Shown here piece by piece: positions 1-9,883 of a stretch of 64,000 nt of DNA. The stretch comes from Zanthoxylum bungeanum (Eukaryota; Streptophyta; Magnoliopsida; Sapindales; Rutaceae), in NCBI GenBank assembly GCA_019454045.1, contig SKCR01035606.1:43051-107050 (forward strand). Direction: 5' to 3'. A program made the translations under genes and the position numbers. The notes under the pieces are model-generated. The model was not told the DNA's origin. It worked only from the letters and a program-made list of their open reading frames with translations, and did no database searches. The first letter of the stretch is position 1. Each line of letters starts with the position of its first letter.

Positions 1-912
1 ATTGATTTCTTAAGGCGTGGACTTTTGGTCAACTCGGGTCAAACCGATAACCAAAGTCCAATCCGGGATTTACCCCATAAGCCCATAAATCAATCTTGGC
101 CCATTAGGCCCAATTGAACTTTAAAGGTTCATTAGTTGCATTTGGGCTTTATGGTTAAGGTTTTGGGCCCAATTGGATCCAATCCATTTGGCCTAAACCC
201 AACTTGATAAAATCAAGCCCAATAGGCCCAATTACAACATTAATAGCCCAAATCCAATTTAAGGCCTCAAATAATTAAATTACATAAATCCAATTTAGCA
301 ATTTAATTACCTAAAGTGCATTACACAATTAATCAACTAAGTCAATATTTCTAAAACACCATATTAGTCTAATTAATCATGCTCAATTCATTATTATATG
401 TCCAACACACAAATTGAAAAATCAAACCCATTTACATGCTTCAAAGCTCTCGGCCAAGGAGGGATTTTGTGTCCGATTCGGTTTCGATCCAATCGAACCC
501 ACAATCGACATTAAATCAACATCCTAAATGATTTCATACACATCCAATGTCACAAAATCAAAATATACCAAGACATTAGGGCATTAACACATTCGGCCAA
601 CATAGAATTTTTGGGGTTTTTGTCCAATTCGAAATCCAATCCAATTCGATTCAAATTAACATCATCCTACATGATTCTAACTTCATCCAATGAATCAAAA
701 TCCAAAATTCCAAGAATCCAAAATTCACCATACCATTCGGCCAACATGATACATTTTGGGAAAATTATTCCAAATCAATTTTCAACAAATTGGTCCAACC
801 AAAATGCAATTAGACATGTTATAAGCATACTCAAACAATCAATTTATTCAAATCATGCTCAACAAACATTTACCCAAATTTTAACCCTACATTTTTCATG
901 CTTGAACCTAAG

Positions 913-925
913 GCTCTTGATGCCA
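913..925 (-). promoter_or_regulatory. Primer-binding site of Copia C
   Basis: One base inside the LTR end, the minus strand reads TGGCATCAAGAGC, a two-mismatch version of the TGGTATCAGAGC-type site complementary to initiator Met-tRNA. It marks the LTR/leader border and the minus orientation. Confidence 0.7.
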
Positions 926-926
926 T

Positions 927-3013
927 TGTTGGTTTAAATCTAGGTCCCAAGATCATACAAGTCATGAAAACATGCGTGAATACACCAACGGAGGTAGCGG
1001 AATACTCACATCGATCGGTTGAGTCGATTTGGAGACGATTGAAGGCCAAAAACGCACTGCCTTGGCGCATGAACTGCAGCAGTCCACTGTCTACAAAAAC
1101 AGAAATTTGAGATGCGAAACGGAGCTCCTAGCTTCGTCGGACGGATCCCGGCTCATGGTCGAACCTCCCTACCACCTTCGCAAGACTCGTAGTGTGCTAG
1201 CACTTGCGGTTTTCACCATGAAAACCCAACTCTTGGCTTCCCTATTCACGCCATTTCTGGTTCCAAAACCAGTGAGTTTTTCAGCAAATGGGCGTGAGAG
1301 AAGAGAGCAAAATGAGAGAGAAGAAAATGTGTTAAGTTGTTTTGAAAAGTGTAAATGTTTGGTTTATATATTTTCCAAAATATATTAATGATTTACCAAT
1401 TAATTTTCCAAAAGTCAAATGGTGAAAATCATTAATTGATTTCAAAATCAATTCATTTACCAAACATTCCAACCACTCCACTACTTACATCTAGTCACAT
1501 CTCTCATTCAATCAATCACATCAATCAATCACATCACTCAAAGTGACATTTGATTTGACGCTTGATGTGACGAATGATTTGACGCTTGATGCGACTTGCG
1601 ACGCCGCACTCGAATTCGAAATACGAGTGCGCTCGCAATCACACTCGGGCTTGGGTTCGCTAATTCCAAATTAACGATTTTTCCGTCGCGTCGTAATTAG
1701 ATGATTACGCCTAGTGAATTCACTATTCACGTCGCTTACGAATTAATTCTAAATTAATTCGTTCGCCCGAATTAAAATCTAATTTTAATTCCGCGTCGAA
1801 ATCTAATTTCGTTTAATATATCGAATATATTAATTTAATCGATTAATTCCAAATTAATCGTTATCTCTCTCAAGACGATATTTTATCCTAGATAAAATAT
1901 CTCCGTAATTAATCCTAGATTAATTTTCTCTCTCTTCTATATAATCCCAGATTATTCAAGAGTGCGAGTTGTGCGTCATCGGTGGGTTATCGGGAAGCGA
2001 CCCATGAGATCTCCGGATAAGTTGGCAGTAAATACGGTCGTCGGTGTATCTCCGAATCACGTACGTACCAAGTACTACGTTCTACCGATTTACGAGACAA
2101 GGTCGACTCCTAGCAAAAACCAAGTCTACCCATTCTCCGGACATATCCATCTAAGAATATTAAGATCTGTATCAAGCGTAGTATACGATTGTATTGTGTA
2201 TATCGGCCCAGTATCGGATAGTCACGTGCTAGGCCTGGGGCTGGATAAGTGTCTGCCCCGTACGAAGCACATGTCGGATGTCTGGTAACTAGTCTCTATA
2301 ATCGGATATACATGACCTTGTCATAATATCCCGATGGCCGCGCAGCACTTAAGAGCACTAATACCGTATCCTGTGTGACATCATCTCCACTATGACTGGA
2401 GTGATACTTCCGTCTTGACATCACATCCAATGCACTACGATTCTCAATATACCCGGCATTGGCGTACACAAACCGGTTAGAGTCCTAGACGACCTCAACT
2501 AAAGTATATCGATTGTCGTAAGCATTAGCGATGTAATTCTCAGGTTAAGACTATACACACCTACCTTGATTTCGGCCTCCCATAGACACATATTCATAAT
2601 ACCAATGGGATTCCGAGGGGTCTATCCAGAGCGAAGCTGTTTCCCGTACCATCGGTGAAACACGACCTCCTATCGCACTTGCATAAGTATCCAATATATA
2701 TATATATGAGAACTATGTCGTTGTGCCCTCACAACGCACACAAGTGCAATACTAGCCTATTCCGCATTATCGATGTCCAGTCTCGATAATACTCCGGCTA
2801 GGGATATTTAATAATTAATCCTTCGGGGACTGATACTGTCTCATATCATTCTCAGTCCAGGAACTAATCATAGGGACATCTCTTCATTTATATATCTAAG
2901 GTGATCTAATCACAAATGATGAGAGTGCAATTTCCTTGTCACATAGTTAATTTTCTCTACAACAACACAATGATCTGTGCAAATAGTGACGCTATGGGTC
3001 ATATTATCCAACA
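927..3013 (-). repeat. 5' LTR of Copia C (2.09 kb)
   Basis: The plus strand starts TGTTGGTTT at 927 and ends ATCCAACA at 3013; read on the minus strand the LTR runs TGTTGGAT...AACCAACA, with TG/CA termini. It aligns along its length with the LTRs at 20009-21926 and 30996-32877. Positions 1740-1955 hold an array of inverted repeats (separate entry). A TATA-like TATATAAACC on the minus strand lies near 1371-1380. The open frames inside (for example 1962-2288) are not conserved between LTR copies and are not genes. Confidence 0.85.
1740..1955. repeat. Array of nine perfect inverted repeats with 3-nt centres
   Basis: Nine consecutive palindromes, each with a centre of exactly three bases: 1740-1760, 1769-1791, 1798-1810, 1813-1833, 1840-1860, 1877-1901, 1907-1925 and 1941-1955, plus the looser 1714-1730 (GTGAAT/ATTCAC, 5-nt centre) just before; counting only strict 3-nt units visible by eye gives eight to nine. 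Arms are 5-11 nt and A/T-rich, such as GATATTTTATC/GATAAAATATC around CTA. Centres are CTA, CCA or CGA. Homologous arrays occur in the LTRs of Copia A (20663-20880) and D (31533-31860). Confidence 0.9.
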
Positions 3014-3902
3014 TACCTCAGTCTCTATGCAACTTGTTGATCGAACACTTGCAATTCCGAGAGGTGTCGTTGAAGATGTGCTGGTCAAAGTCGACAAACT
3101 CATTCTCCCAGTAGATTTCATTATCCTTGACATGGAAGAAGACAAAGATGTTCCTATCATCCTTGGGAGACCATTCTTGGCTACAGGTCGAACTGTGATT
3201 GATGTGCAAAAAGGAGAACTAACTATGAAAGTACAGGACCAAGAAGTTACCTTCAATGTTTTCAAAGCCATGAAATTCCCGAGTGAAGAAAATGAGGAAG
3301 AATGTTTCAGAATTGATGTTATTGATAGTATCATTCATGATACCGATACAGTTCCCATGGACAAACTTGAAGCTTACATCACTAACATGACTGACAGCGA
3401 GTTAGATGCGGAAATTCTGGAATGTATCAACTATCTTGACAAGCCATTCCGATTCAAATCGACACCACCAGTGGAAAGTCTGGAACTTCCGAAGAAAGAT
3501 CGAATCAATCCCTCAATTGAAGAACCACCACAGCTGGAGCTGAAGCTATTACCGAGTCATCTTAGGTTTGTATTTCTTGGAAACTCTTCTGAATTACCTG
3601 TTATTATTTCTTCTTCGCTAACATTAGAGCAGGAAGAAAAGTTGCTAAGAGTGTTACGAGAACACAAGAAAGCCATTGGCTGGACTATAACAGACATTCC
3701 AGGCATTAGTCCATTATTTTGCATGCACAAGATTCTGATGATTGACGAGTACAAACCCACAGTGGAACATCAATGGAGATTAAATCCAATCATGAAGGAG
3801 GTCGTCAAGAAAGAAATCATCAAATGGTTGGATGCTGGCATAATCTACCCCATCTCAGATAGTAGTTGGGTGAGTCCTATGCATTGTGTACCAAAGAAAT
3901 GA
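3014..3902 (+). pseudogene. Athila pol: protease C-terminus, linker and start of RT
   Basis: The frame is open through the Copia C LTR, but Athila homology begins only at 3014, so the apparent upstream start codons are LTR sequence. The aspartic-protease flap/second half is present, including ILGRPFLATG near 3159-3188, while the catalytic DSG half is cut off by Copia C. The linker then shows the Athila signature AIGWT (near 3672) and the RT entry region (KKEIIKWLDAGIIYPISDS, ending VPKK). A TGA at 3900-3902 replaces a sense codon; homology continues in the same frame after it. Confidence 0.85.
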
Positions 3903-5339
3903 GGAATTACTGTAGTCACAAATGAAAAGAACGAGTTGATTCCAACAAGAACGGTGACTGGATAGAGAGTATGCATGGACTAACGGAAGTTGAACAAAGC
4001 AACAAGGAAATATCATTTTCCGCTGCCATTTATTGATTAGATGCTAAAAAGAATGGCAGGACATGAGTTCTATTGCTTTCTGGATGGATACTCGGGGTAC
4101 AATCAGATTGTCATCACCCCAGAAGATCAGGAGAAAACTACATTTACATGTCCGTATGGTACTTTTTCTTTCCACAGAATGCCATTTGGACTATGTAATG
4201 CTCCTGCCACATTCCAACATTGCATTATGGCCATCTTCTCAGACATGCTAGAACAGAGTATGGAGGTTTTTATGGATGACTTCTCTGTGTTTGGAGATTC
4301 TTTTGACCACTGCTTGCAAAATCTAGAACATGTGTTACAAAGGTGCGAAGATACAAACTTGGTACTCAATTGGGAGAAATGTCATTTTATGGTCCAGGAA
4401 GGCATTGTTCTTGGACATCGGATCTCACAAAAGGGAATTGAGGTAGACAAAGTAAAGATCGAGACAATTGAAAAATTACCTCCACCAACATTTGTAAAAG
4501 AGATTCGGAGCTTTCTTGGACATGCAGGTTTTTACAGGCGATTTATCAAAGACTTTTCCAAGATTGCTAAACCTCTGTGTAATCTTTTGGAGAAAGATGT
4601 GCCATTCAACTTCACCAAAGAATGCCAGGAAACTTTTGAGATCCTAAAACAGAAGCTTGTTTCTGCCCCTATCATTGTAGCATCAGACTGGACCCTTCCA
4701 TTTGAGGTGATGTGTGATGCTAGTGATTTTGCTGTAGGTACAGTTTTGGGACAACACAAAGTCAAGATTTTCCATGCCATTTACTACTCCAGCAGAACTC
4801 TGAATGAAGCTCAAATCAACTACACAACCACTGAAAAGGAGTTGCTTGCAGTTGTGTTCGCTTTTGACAAATTTCGAGCATATATGTTGGGTCCCAAGGT
4901 GGTGGTCCACACAGATCATTCAGCAATCAAGTATCTGATCACGAAGAAAGATGCCAAGCCCAGATTGATCCGTTGGATACTTCTTCTGTAAGAATTTGAC
5001 GTGGAGATCAGAGACATGAAAGGAAAATAAAACCAGGTGGCAGATCATTTATCAAGGCTCGAGAATAGAGAAACAGCTAGCAAAGAATTGACAATCAAAG
5101 AAACTTTTCCAGATGAACAGCTATTTTCCATGAAACAGCAGGAAGTCCCTTGGTATGCTGACTATGTCAACTACATAGTTTCTGGAAAATGGCCGTTGGA
5201 ATGGACAACTCAGCAAAGGAAGAAATTCTTCAAAGAAGTCAAGCATTATGTCTGGGATGAGCCGTACTTGTTCAAACGTTGTGTTGATCAATTACTGAGA
5301 CGATGTGTTCCACAAGAGGAGGTCAATAGTGTTTTGTAA
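3903..5339 (+). pseudogene. Athila pol: reverse transcriptase and RNase H, with stops
   Basis: Same frame as the protease segment. Stops at 3900-3902, 3963-3965, 3981-3983 and 4038-4040 interrupt the RT fingers, then the frame is open from 4041 to 4991. RT landmarks: LDGYSGYNQ (4080s), [13 protein letters not shown] (4180s) and active-site FMDD at 4269-4280. RNase H follows, with CDASDFAVG (about 4710), [13 protein letters not shown] (about 4827) and [10 protein letters not shown] (about 4911). Further stops at 4989-4991 and near 5028 precede VADHLSRLE, the conserved RNase H end. The segment ends with the linker to integrase at a TAA (5337-5339). A decayed polyprotein, not translatable as one product. 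Confidence 0.85.
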
Positions 5340-6456
5340 CACTTTCATTCATCACCATATGGCGGACACTTCAACGGGAATAAAACTGCAGCAAAATTCC
5401 TACAATCAGGTTTGTTCTGGCCCACTCTTTTTAAAGATGCTTATCTGTTTGCTCTTCAATGTGACAAGTGCCAGAGAACGGGGAATATTTCGAGGAGAAA
5501 TGAAGGACCGCTGTAAAATATTCTGGAAGTGGAGATATTTGATGTATGGGGTATTGATTTTATGGGACCATTTGTTCCATCATTCGGAAACCTGTACATA
5601 CTGGTTACTGTAGACTACGTCTCAAAATGGGTTGAAACAATTGCACTGCCATCCAATGATTCAAAAGTGGTGATCAAGTTCCTGAAAAAAATATTTCCAC
5701 TCGCTTCGAAACACCTCGGGCAATTATCAGCGATGGTGGCTCACAGTTCTGTAACAGATACTTCGATGCACTCCTATCCAAATACAGAGTTACTCATAAG
5801 GTTGCCACAACCTATCATCCACAGTCAAACGGGCAAGTGGAAGTTTCAAACAGGGAGATCAAACGAATCTTGGAAAGAACCGTTGGATCAACAAGGAAGG
5901 ACTGGTCTGAAAAACTAGATGACGCATTATGGGCTTACCCGACAACTTACACGACACCTATTGGTATGTCCCATATCAAATGGTGTATGTAAAAGCATGC
6001 CATCTGCCAGTTGAGCTTGAACATAAAGCGTACTGGGCACTGAAGAAGTTGAATCTTGATCCACAAGCTGCAGGAGAGAAAAGACTTCACCAACTCAACG
6101 AATTGGATAAATTTCGCCTACAAGCTTATGAAAATGCCAAATTGTACAAAGAAAAGACCAAGAGATGGCTTGATAAAAAAATAGTGTGCAAACAATTGGA
6201 ACCAGGGCAGCAAGTGTTGTTGTACGATTCACAGCTGAAATGTTTTCCTGGAAAGCTGAAATCAAAGTGGTTAGGTCCATTTGTGATTACTCAGGTGTTA
6301 CCATACGGAGTTATTGAGATATACAACCCCATGTCCAACAACACATTCAAAGTTACCAGCATGTCAAGCACTATTGGGGAGAATCAATTGAGCGACAAAA
6401 AGAAAATGTCACACTTTCAGATCCAGCATAACGTTCGAGCAGTCACGTCTAGCTGA
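5340..6456 (+). pseudogene. Athila pol: integrase, frameshifted
   Basis: The zinc-binding part is visible just after the stop at 5337-5339, ending CDKCQRTG (near 5460). The core starts with WGIDFMGPF (near 5550), giving the first catalytic Asp. After about 5700 small indels move the homology between frames: the ISDGGS Asp and GQVEVSN Glu motifs are in a different frame from the core start. The C-terminal part is open from 5929 to 6456 and includes the ACHLPVELEHKAYWALK block (near 5995) and the GPFVIT region. At least two frameshifts and one stop (5514-5516) make it inactive. Confidence 0.85.
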
Positions 6457-6474
6457 CGACATTAAACTTAGCGC

Positions 6475-6560
6475 TAGCTGGGAGGCAACCTAAGCAATTT
6501 GTGTATATATTGTGATGTGGTGTGTTTTAATTTTTGTGTGTTTAATTTTTGCAGGTTAAG
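6475..6560 (+). other. Athila post-pol junction motif
   Basis: Directly after the pol stop lies AGCTGGGAGGCAACC, a block often found after pol in Athila-type elements, then T-rich sequence ending TTTTTGCAGGTTAAG that looks like a 3' splice acceptor. A spliced subgenomic RNA for the downstream frames would fit, but this is only suggested by the sequence. Confidence 0.45.
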
Positions 6561-7120
6561 ACGCATTTTAGGATGGAAGAAGCTCTCGCAAATCTTCACA
6601 AGCAATTTCTTTCTCTCCCTCAAAATTCTCTGATAAAAGTCTATAAAACTCGTTTGGAACAGATGAGACTTCTTATGATCAAAGGTATTCCTAATGACAT
6701 TCGTTGGGTAATCGAAGCACGGGTCCGATTAGCAGGTGAGTATTCTGATTCTTATAATTCTTATTTGCCTGGTTTTGGAAAAAGCACCTATGCAAAGAAA
6801 CGCGAAGCTAATCAAATTAGTGTTTGTTACAAATGTGATGCTGGAATTACAATACTCGTTGTCTTTCTTTAGGAACGGTGTCTGATAATCGCGAAGATAA
6901 AATTAAATTCATTAGAGATGGCTTGAGTAAGGAGTCTTTAGATGATATATCTTCGACTCTTGAGACACATCCCAGTAGATATGTTCATATAGCCATCCGC
7001 AAATTACATACACAATTCCAAAAAGAAAGACAACAGTTAAGTCTCGGGAATCTGACTCAAAAAGACCTTGTTTGCCAATTTATAAGAAAATTGGATGGGA
7101 AGCTTTTCCCTGACGCATAG
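6549..7120 (+). pseudogene. Unrecognised two-frame ORF region after Athila pol
   Basis: Two open stretches, 6549-6872 (108 codons) and 6878-7120 (80 codons), lie in different frames but look like one protein broken by a small indel near 6840: the first ends in CYKCDA and the second frame read slightly upstream continues to a further Cys (NTRC), giving a CX2C...C pattern like a decayed zinc knuckle. The product is hydrophilic and charged, with many Lys/Arg/Glu and no signal peptide or membrane segment. It lies where env-like ORFs sit in Athila elements, but I see no transmembrane segment to support that. It may be a captured host fragment or an element-specific ORF. I do not recognise it. Confidence 0.45.
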
Positions 7121-7353
7121 ACGTCAATCAAGCTGTAAATTATTTTAAATATTATATCTCTTTGTCTTTCCCTAATAATTGTGATTTGTTTTGTTATTTT
7201 CTCTGACAGGATCCAGGCGACTTTTTGACCTTTCACAATTTACTATTTTGCTTCTAATCGTCCTTTGGAAGATACTTGTGCTATTTTTACTCACCATTTT
7301 CAGGTTTTATAAATTCAACTCATCATTGCACATTTGAAGGCATCCAGATAAAA

Positions 7354-8007
7354 ATGGAAGCTACTTCAAGAAGACGGGTTGAAAACATCTGTCTGTTTTG
7401 CGGTACCAGTGTTGGTGTTAAACCAGAATACGTAACAGCGACATAGGAATTGGGTCGAGTCATTGCTGCAAGGAATATGCACTTAGTATATGGCGGTGGA
7501 AATCTTGGACTAATGGGGATTGTTTCAAAGGCTGTATAGGATGGAGGCAGTCAAGGCTTGGGAATCATCCCAAAACCTTGGGCGGAGGCGAATCTTATTG
7601 GATCATCAAACAGCGAGGAACTAATCGTGCCAGGTATGTCTGAACGACTGGTAGAGATGATTAACCATGCTGATGCTTTTATTGCTTTGCCAGAAGGCTT
7701 GGGCACGATGGAGGAAATTTTTACAGTGTTATCTTTGGCAAACTTGAACATACACCAGAAACCGCTTGGACTGTACAATGTTGATGGATTTTATGATTTT
7801 CTTTATGTGTTTCTTGATGATGCCTGGAGAAATGGGTTTGTGTCAAAGCTTGTAAAAGAACTCCTCTTTACTGCCAGAACTGCCCCAGATTTAATTGACA
7901 AAATCTTAGCCTTTGAACATCAAATTGACCCCAATCTTTCCAAGATAAACTGGTCCGATAATGATCGTGGTAAGAGACGTCGGATAAATCTGGATCTTAA
8001 CCTTTAA
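7354..8007 (+). pseudogene. LONELY GUY (LOG)-like cytokinin riboside 5'-monophosphate phosphoribohydrolase, captured and broken
   Basis: One frame of 217 codons from ATG 7354 to TAA 8005-8007 matches the whole LOG family (about 210-220 residues). LOG enzymes release active cytokinin base from its riboside monophosphate in the cytosol. Visible landmarks: N-terminal ENICLFCGTS (about residue 11), nucleotide-binding LVYGGGNLGLMG (about 45), GIIPK (about 67), SERLVEMINHADAFIALP (96-113), then PEGLGTMEE (113-121) where the family has PGGxGTxxE, so a conserved Gly is Glu; Arg98 and Glu121 by this count are kept. The tail is basic (KRRR), as in several plant LOGs. Two TAG codons, 7444-7446 and 7537-7539, interrupt it. 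No introns are seen, whereas plant LOG genes usually have several, so capture through RNA is likely. It lies between pol and the 3' LTR of Athila B, on the same strand. Confidence 0.85.
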
Positions 8008-9280
8008 CTTTTCATTTAGATGTAGAATTTCAGCTAACCAGGTATGGTTTTCAAAAACTAACCAGGTAATAGTTAAATTGTACCTTGTTTTTATTGTTTT
8101 ATTTTTAGTCAAAATGTTTCGAAAAAGCCAAAAAAAAATTTGAAAAATTTTACAAAAAACCAAAAAAATATTTTGTATTTTTGTGTTTTTATTTGATTAA
8201 TCAGGTGAAATTGGTGTGAGATAGCTGTGCAAGGAATTTCCATTCTTGAGACGTATCTCAACCTATTTTGGAACAAGTTAATTTTTGTTTATTTCCTTTT
8301 AAATTATTTCATTTGTGAATTCTCCATAAAACTGACTAAAATGAATCTTCCTATGCTCAGTTGACAAGTATTATCAGCATACATGGTAACATACAAACAT
8401 GAGCTGTAATTGAAAAGTTTGAAATATTCCGTGCTCTAATTTAATTGGAGAAAGCAACTATAAAAAGCGATAGAGTAAAAAAAAAAAGGTCTGAGATCCG
8501 AGTTATTAAGTCTGTAAGGGTGTTTTAACACCTAGTGTCCTAAAACCAACTGGTTTGGGAGTCACTGGCCCAAAGCTCACTACATGGATCAAAGATGTTG
8601 CAAATATATATATATCTGAAGTCTGAGTAATTAAGTCTGTAGGGGTGTCTTAACACCTAGTGCCCTAAAGCCAACTGGTTTGGGAGTCACTGACCTAAAG
8701 CTCGCTACATAGATGGAAGATATTGTATATAAAAAAAACAATCAAAAATCAAGAAAAAAAATCAGAAAAAAAAAATTATTCCATTGCTTAAAAAAAGGTG
8801 TGAATTCTGATATAACTTTAGGACAAAAATATATCTCTTTTCAACTACACTTTTGACTATTGTGGGCAAAATGAGCTGATTAATATTTTGTTGGCTGTGT
8901 ATATGGAGAATGGTAAAAATAATCGGAGAATTTACTTATTCGGTAATTTAGAAAGAAACAAAATAATTATTGACTTAGATAAGAAGTTTCACCCGTTTAG
9001 TCACTAACTTTTTTATTCTATGTTCTCTTGTCTTTTTGCTTTTGTGTGCATTAGTTTTACTATCTTCTTACTTTTATAAGACGTTTATGGCTATCGTCGC
9101 TGTAAACCCTCACGAGACTACAACTCGTCCACTAGGGACACCTAGGGGTTTAAAGGCTTGTTGCATACGCTAAATGCAACTTTGATCCCTACGAAAGTGT
9201 CTTAGTTTAATTTTAATTATTTCTTGTATTTTATTTTGTTTTTTTGCTCGAGGACTAGCAAAATGTTAGGTTTGGGGGTG
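8008..9280 (+). other. 3' untranslated region of Athila B
   Basis: No coding sequence is supported. It holds A-rich stretches, a 125-bp direct repeat (8489-8735, separate entry), and near 9090-9250 a block ending GAGGACTAGCAAAATG followed by the purine tract TTTGGGGGTG (9271-9280) that precedes the LTR. This is the usual layout just upstream of a Gypsy 3' LTR. Confidence 0.7.
8489..8735 (+). repeat. Two-copy tandem repeat, about 125 bp each
   Basis: Copy 1 (about 8489-8612) and copy 2 (about 8613-8735) share TTAAGTCTGTA, TTAACACCTAGTG and CCAACTGGTTTGGGAGTCACT in the same order with a few substitutions. Each ends in AT-rich sequence. It lies in the 3' UTR of Athila B. Confidence 0.85.
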
Positions 9281-9725
9281 TGATGAGCGGAAAATATATC
9301 AATATTTACCGCCCCTTTTACTTAATATTTTGTTTAGTTTCTCGGGTTTGATGAACATTTTGATGTGTTTTAGTTTATTTTGCAGATAAAATAATATTGG
9401 GAATCAATGAAATAATTTAGGACGAAATGTGGGTCAAATAAGGGCAAATATTGGACTTGACATATTAATTTTGGAGATTGGAAACTTGAAAAGGCATTTT
9501 AACGAAGTGCAGTTTTGGAAATTCCAGTTTTGCGCATCTGTCGTATTTTAGGCATAACTTGTTACTCCGATATCAAATTGAGGTCATTCAAGTTCCAAAT
9601 TAAAGAATACTCAATGATCTACAACTTGTAAGAACAAAATAATTTTCAATTCTGAAGATTTCATGACCGAAATGGATGAAACATACGGAAGTGTGTTATG
9701 TGTAATTATTAAAGTCATTTTCAAA

Positions 9726-9730
9726 GCAAA

Positions 9731-9761
<31 letters not shown>

Positions 9762-9762
9762 A
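9726..9762 (+). repeat. (AAAT)n microsatellite
   Basis: About nine uninterrupted AAAT units within the Athila B LTR, upstream of its TATA box. The short ORFs called on the other strand here are products of this repeat. Confidence 0.9.
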
Positions 9763-9874
9763 AATAGTCAAACTCCCACCAACATGATAGCAATTAGTGC
9801 AGAAATTAGTGGAGCAATTAGTGGAGCAATTAATAATGGATTTGGTGGATGATTTGATGGAGGCAAAATTTTGC

Positions 9875-9883
9875 CTATAAATA
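9875..9883 (+). promoter_or_regulatory. TATA box of Athila B LTR
   Basis: CTATAAATA on the plus strand inside the 3' LTR, at the same relative place as the minus-strand TATA box of the related solo LTR (18198-18207). In a 3' LTR it could drive outward transcription into Copia A sequence. Confidence 0.55.

Larger units (their letters stand above)
1..3013 (-). mobile_element. Ty1/Copia element C, 5' end (leader plus 5' LTR)
   Basis: This is the 5' part of a minus-strand Copia element whose coding region lies beyond the left edge. Positions 1-926 match the untranslated leader of Copia A (about 19200-20008): the same run of GGCCCAATT-type words in the same order. A tRNA-Met-like PBS and a full LTR follow. 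The right border (TCCAACA, 3013) abuts Athila protease sequence, so C inserted into Athila element B. The other half of that protease, and the second copy of the target duplication (expected near TACCT at 3014-3018), should lie left of the window. Confidence 0.85.

Noticed and set aside
611..2288. Several frames of 60-119 codons in the Copia C leader and LTR
   Set aside because: Positions correspond to non-coding LTR/leader in the sibling copies, where the frames are not kept.
2916..3013. N-terminal part of the long frame beginning at 2916
   Set aside because: It is translated Copia C LTR; Athila homology starts only at 3014.
6549..7120. Reading this region as an Athila env-like ORF
   Set aside because: No signal peptide, transmembrane segment or coiled coil is visible, so only position supports it.
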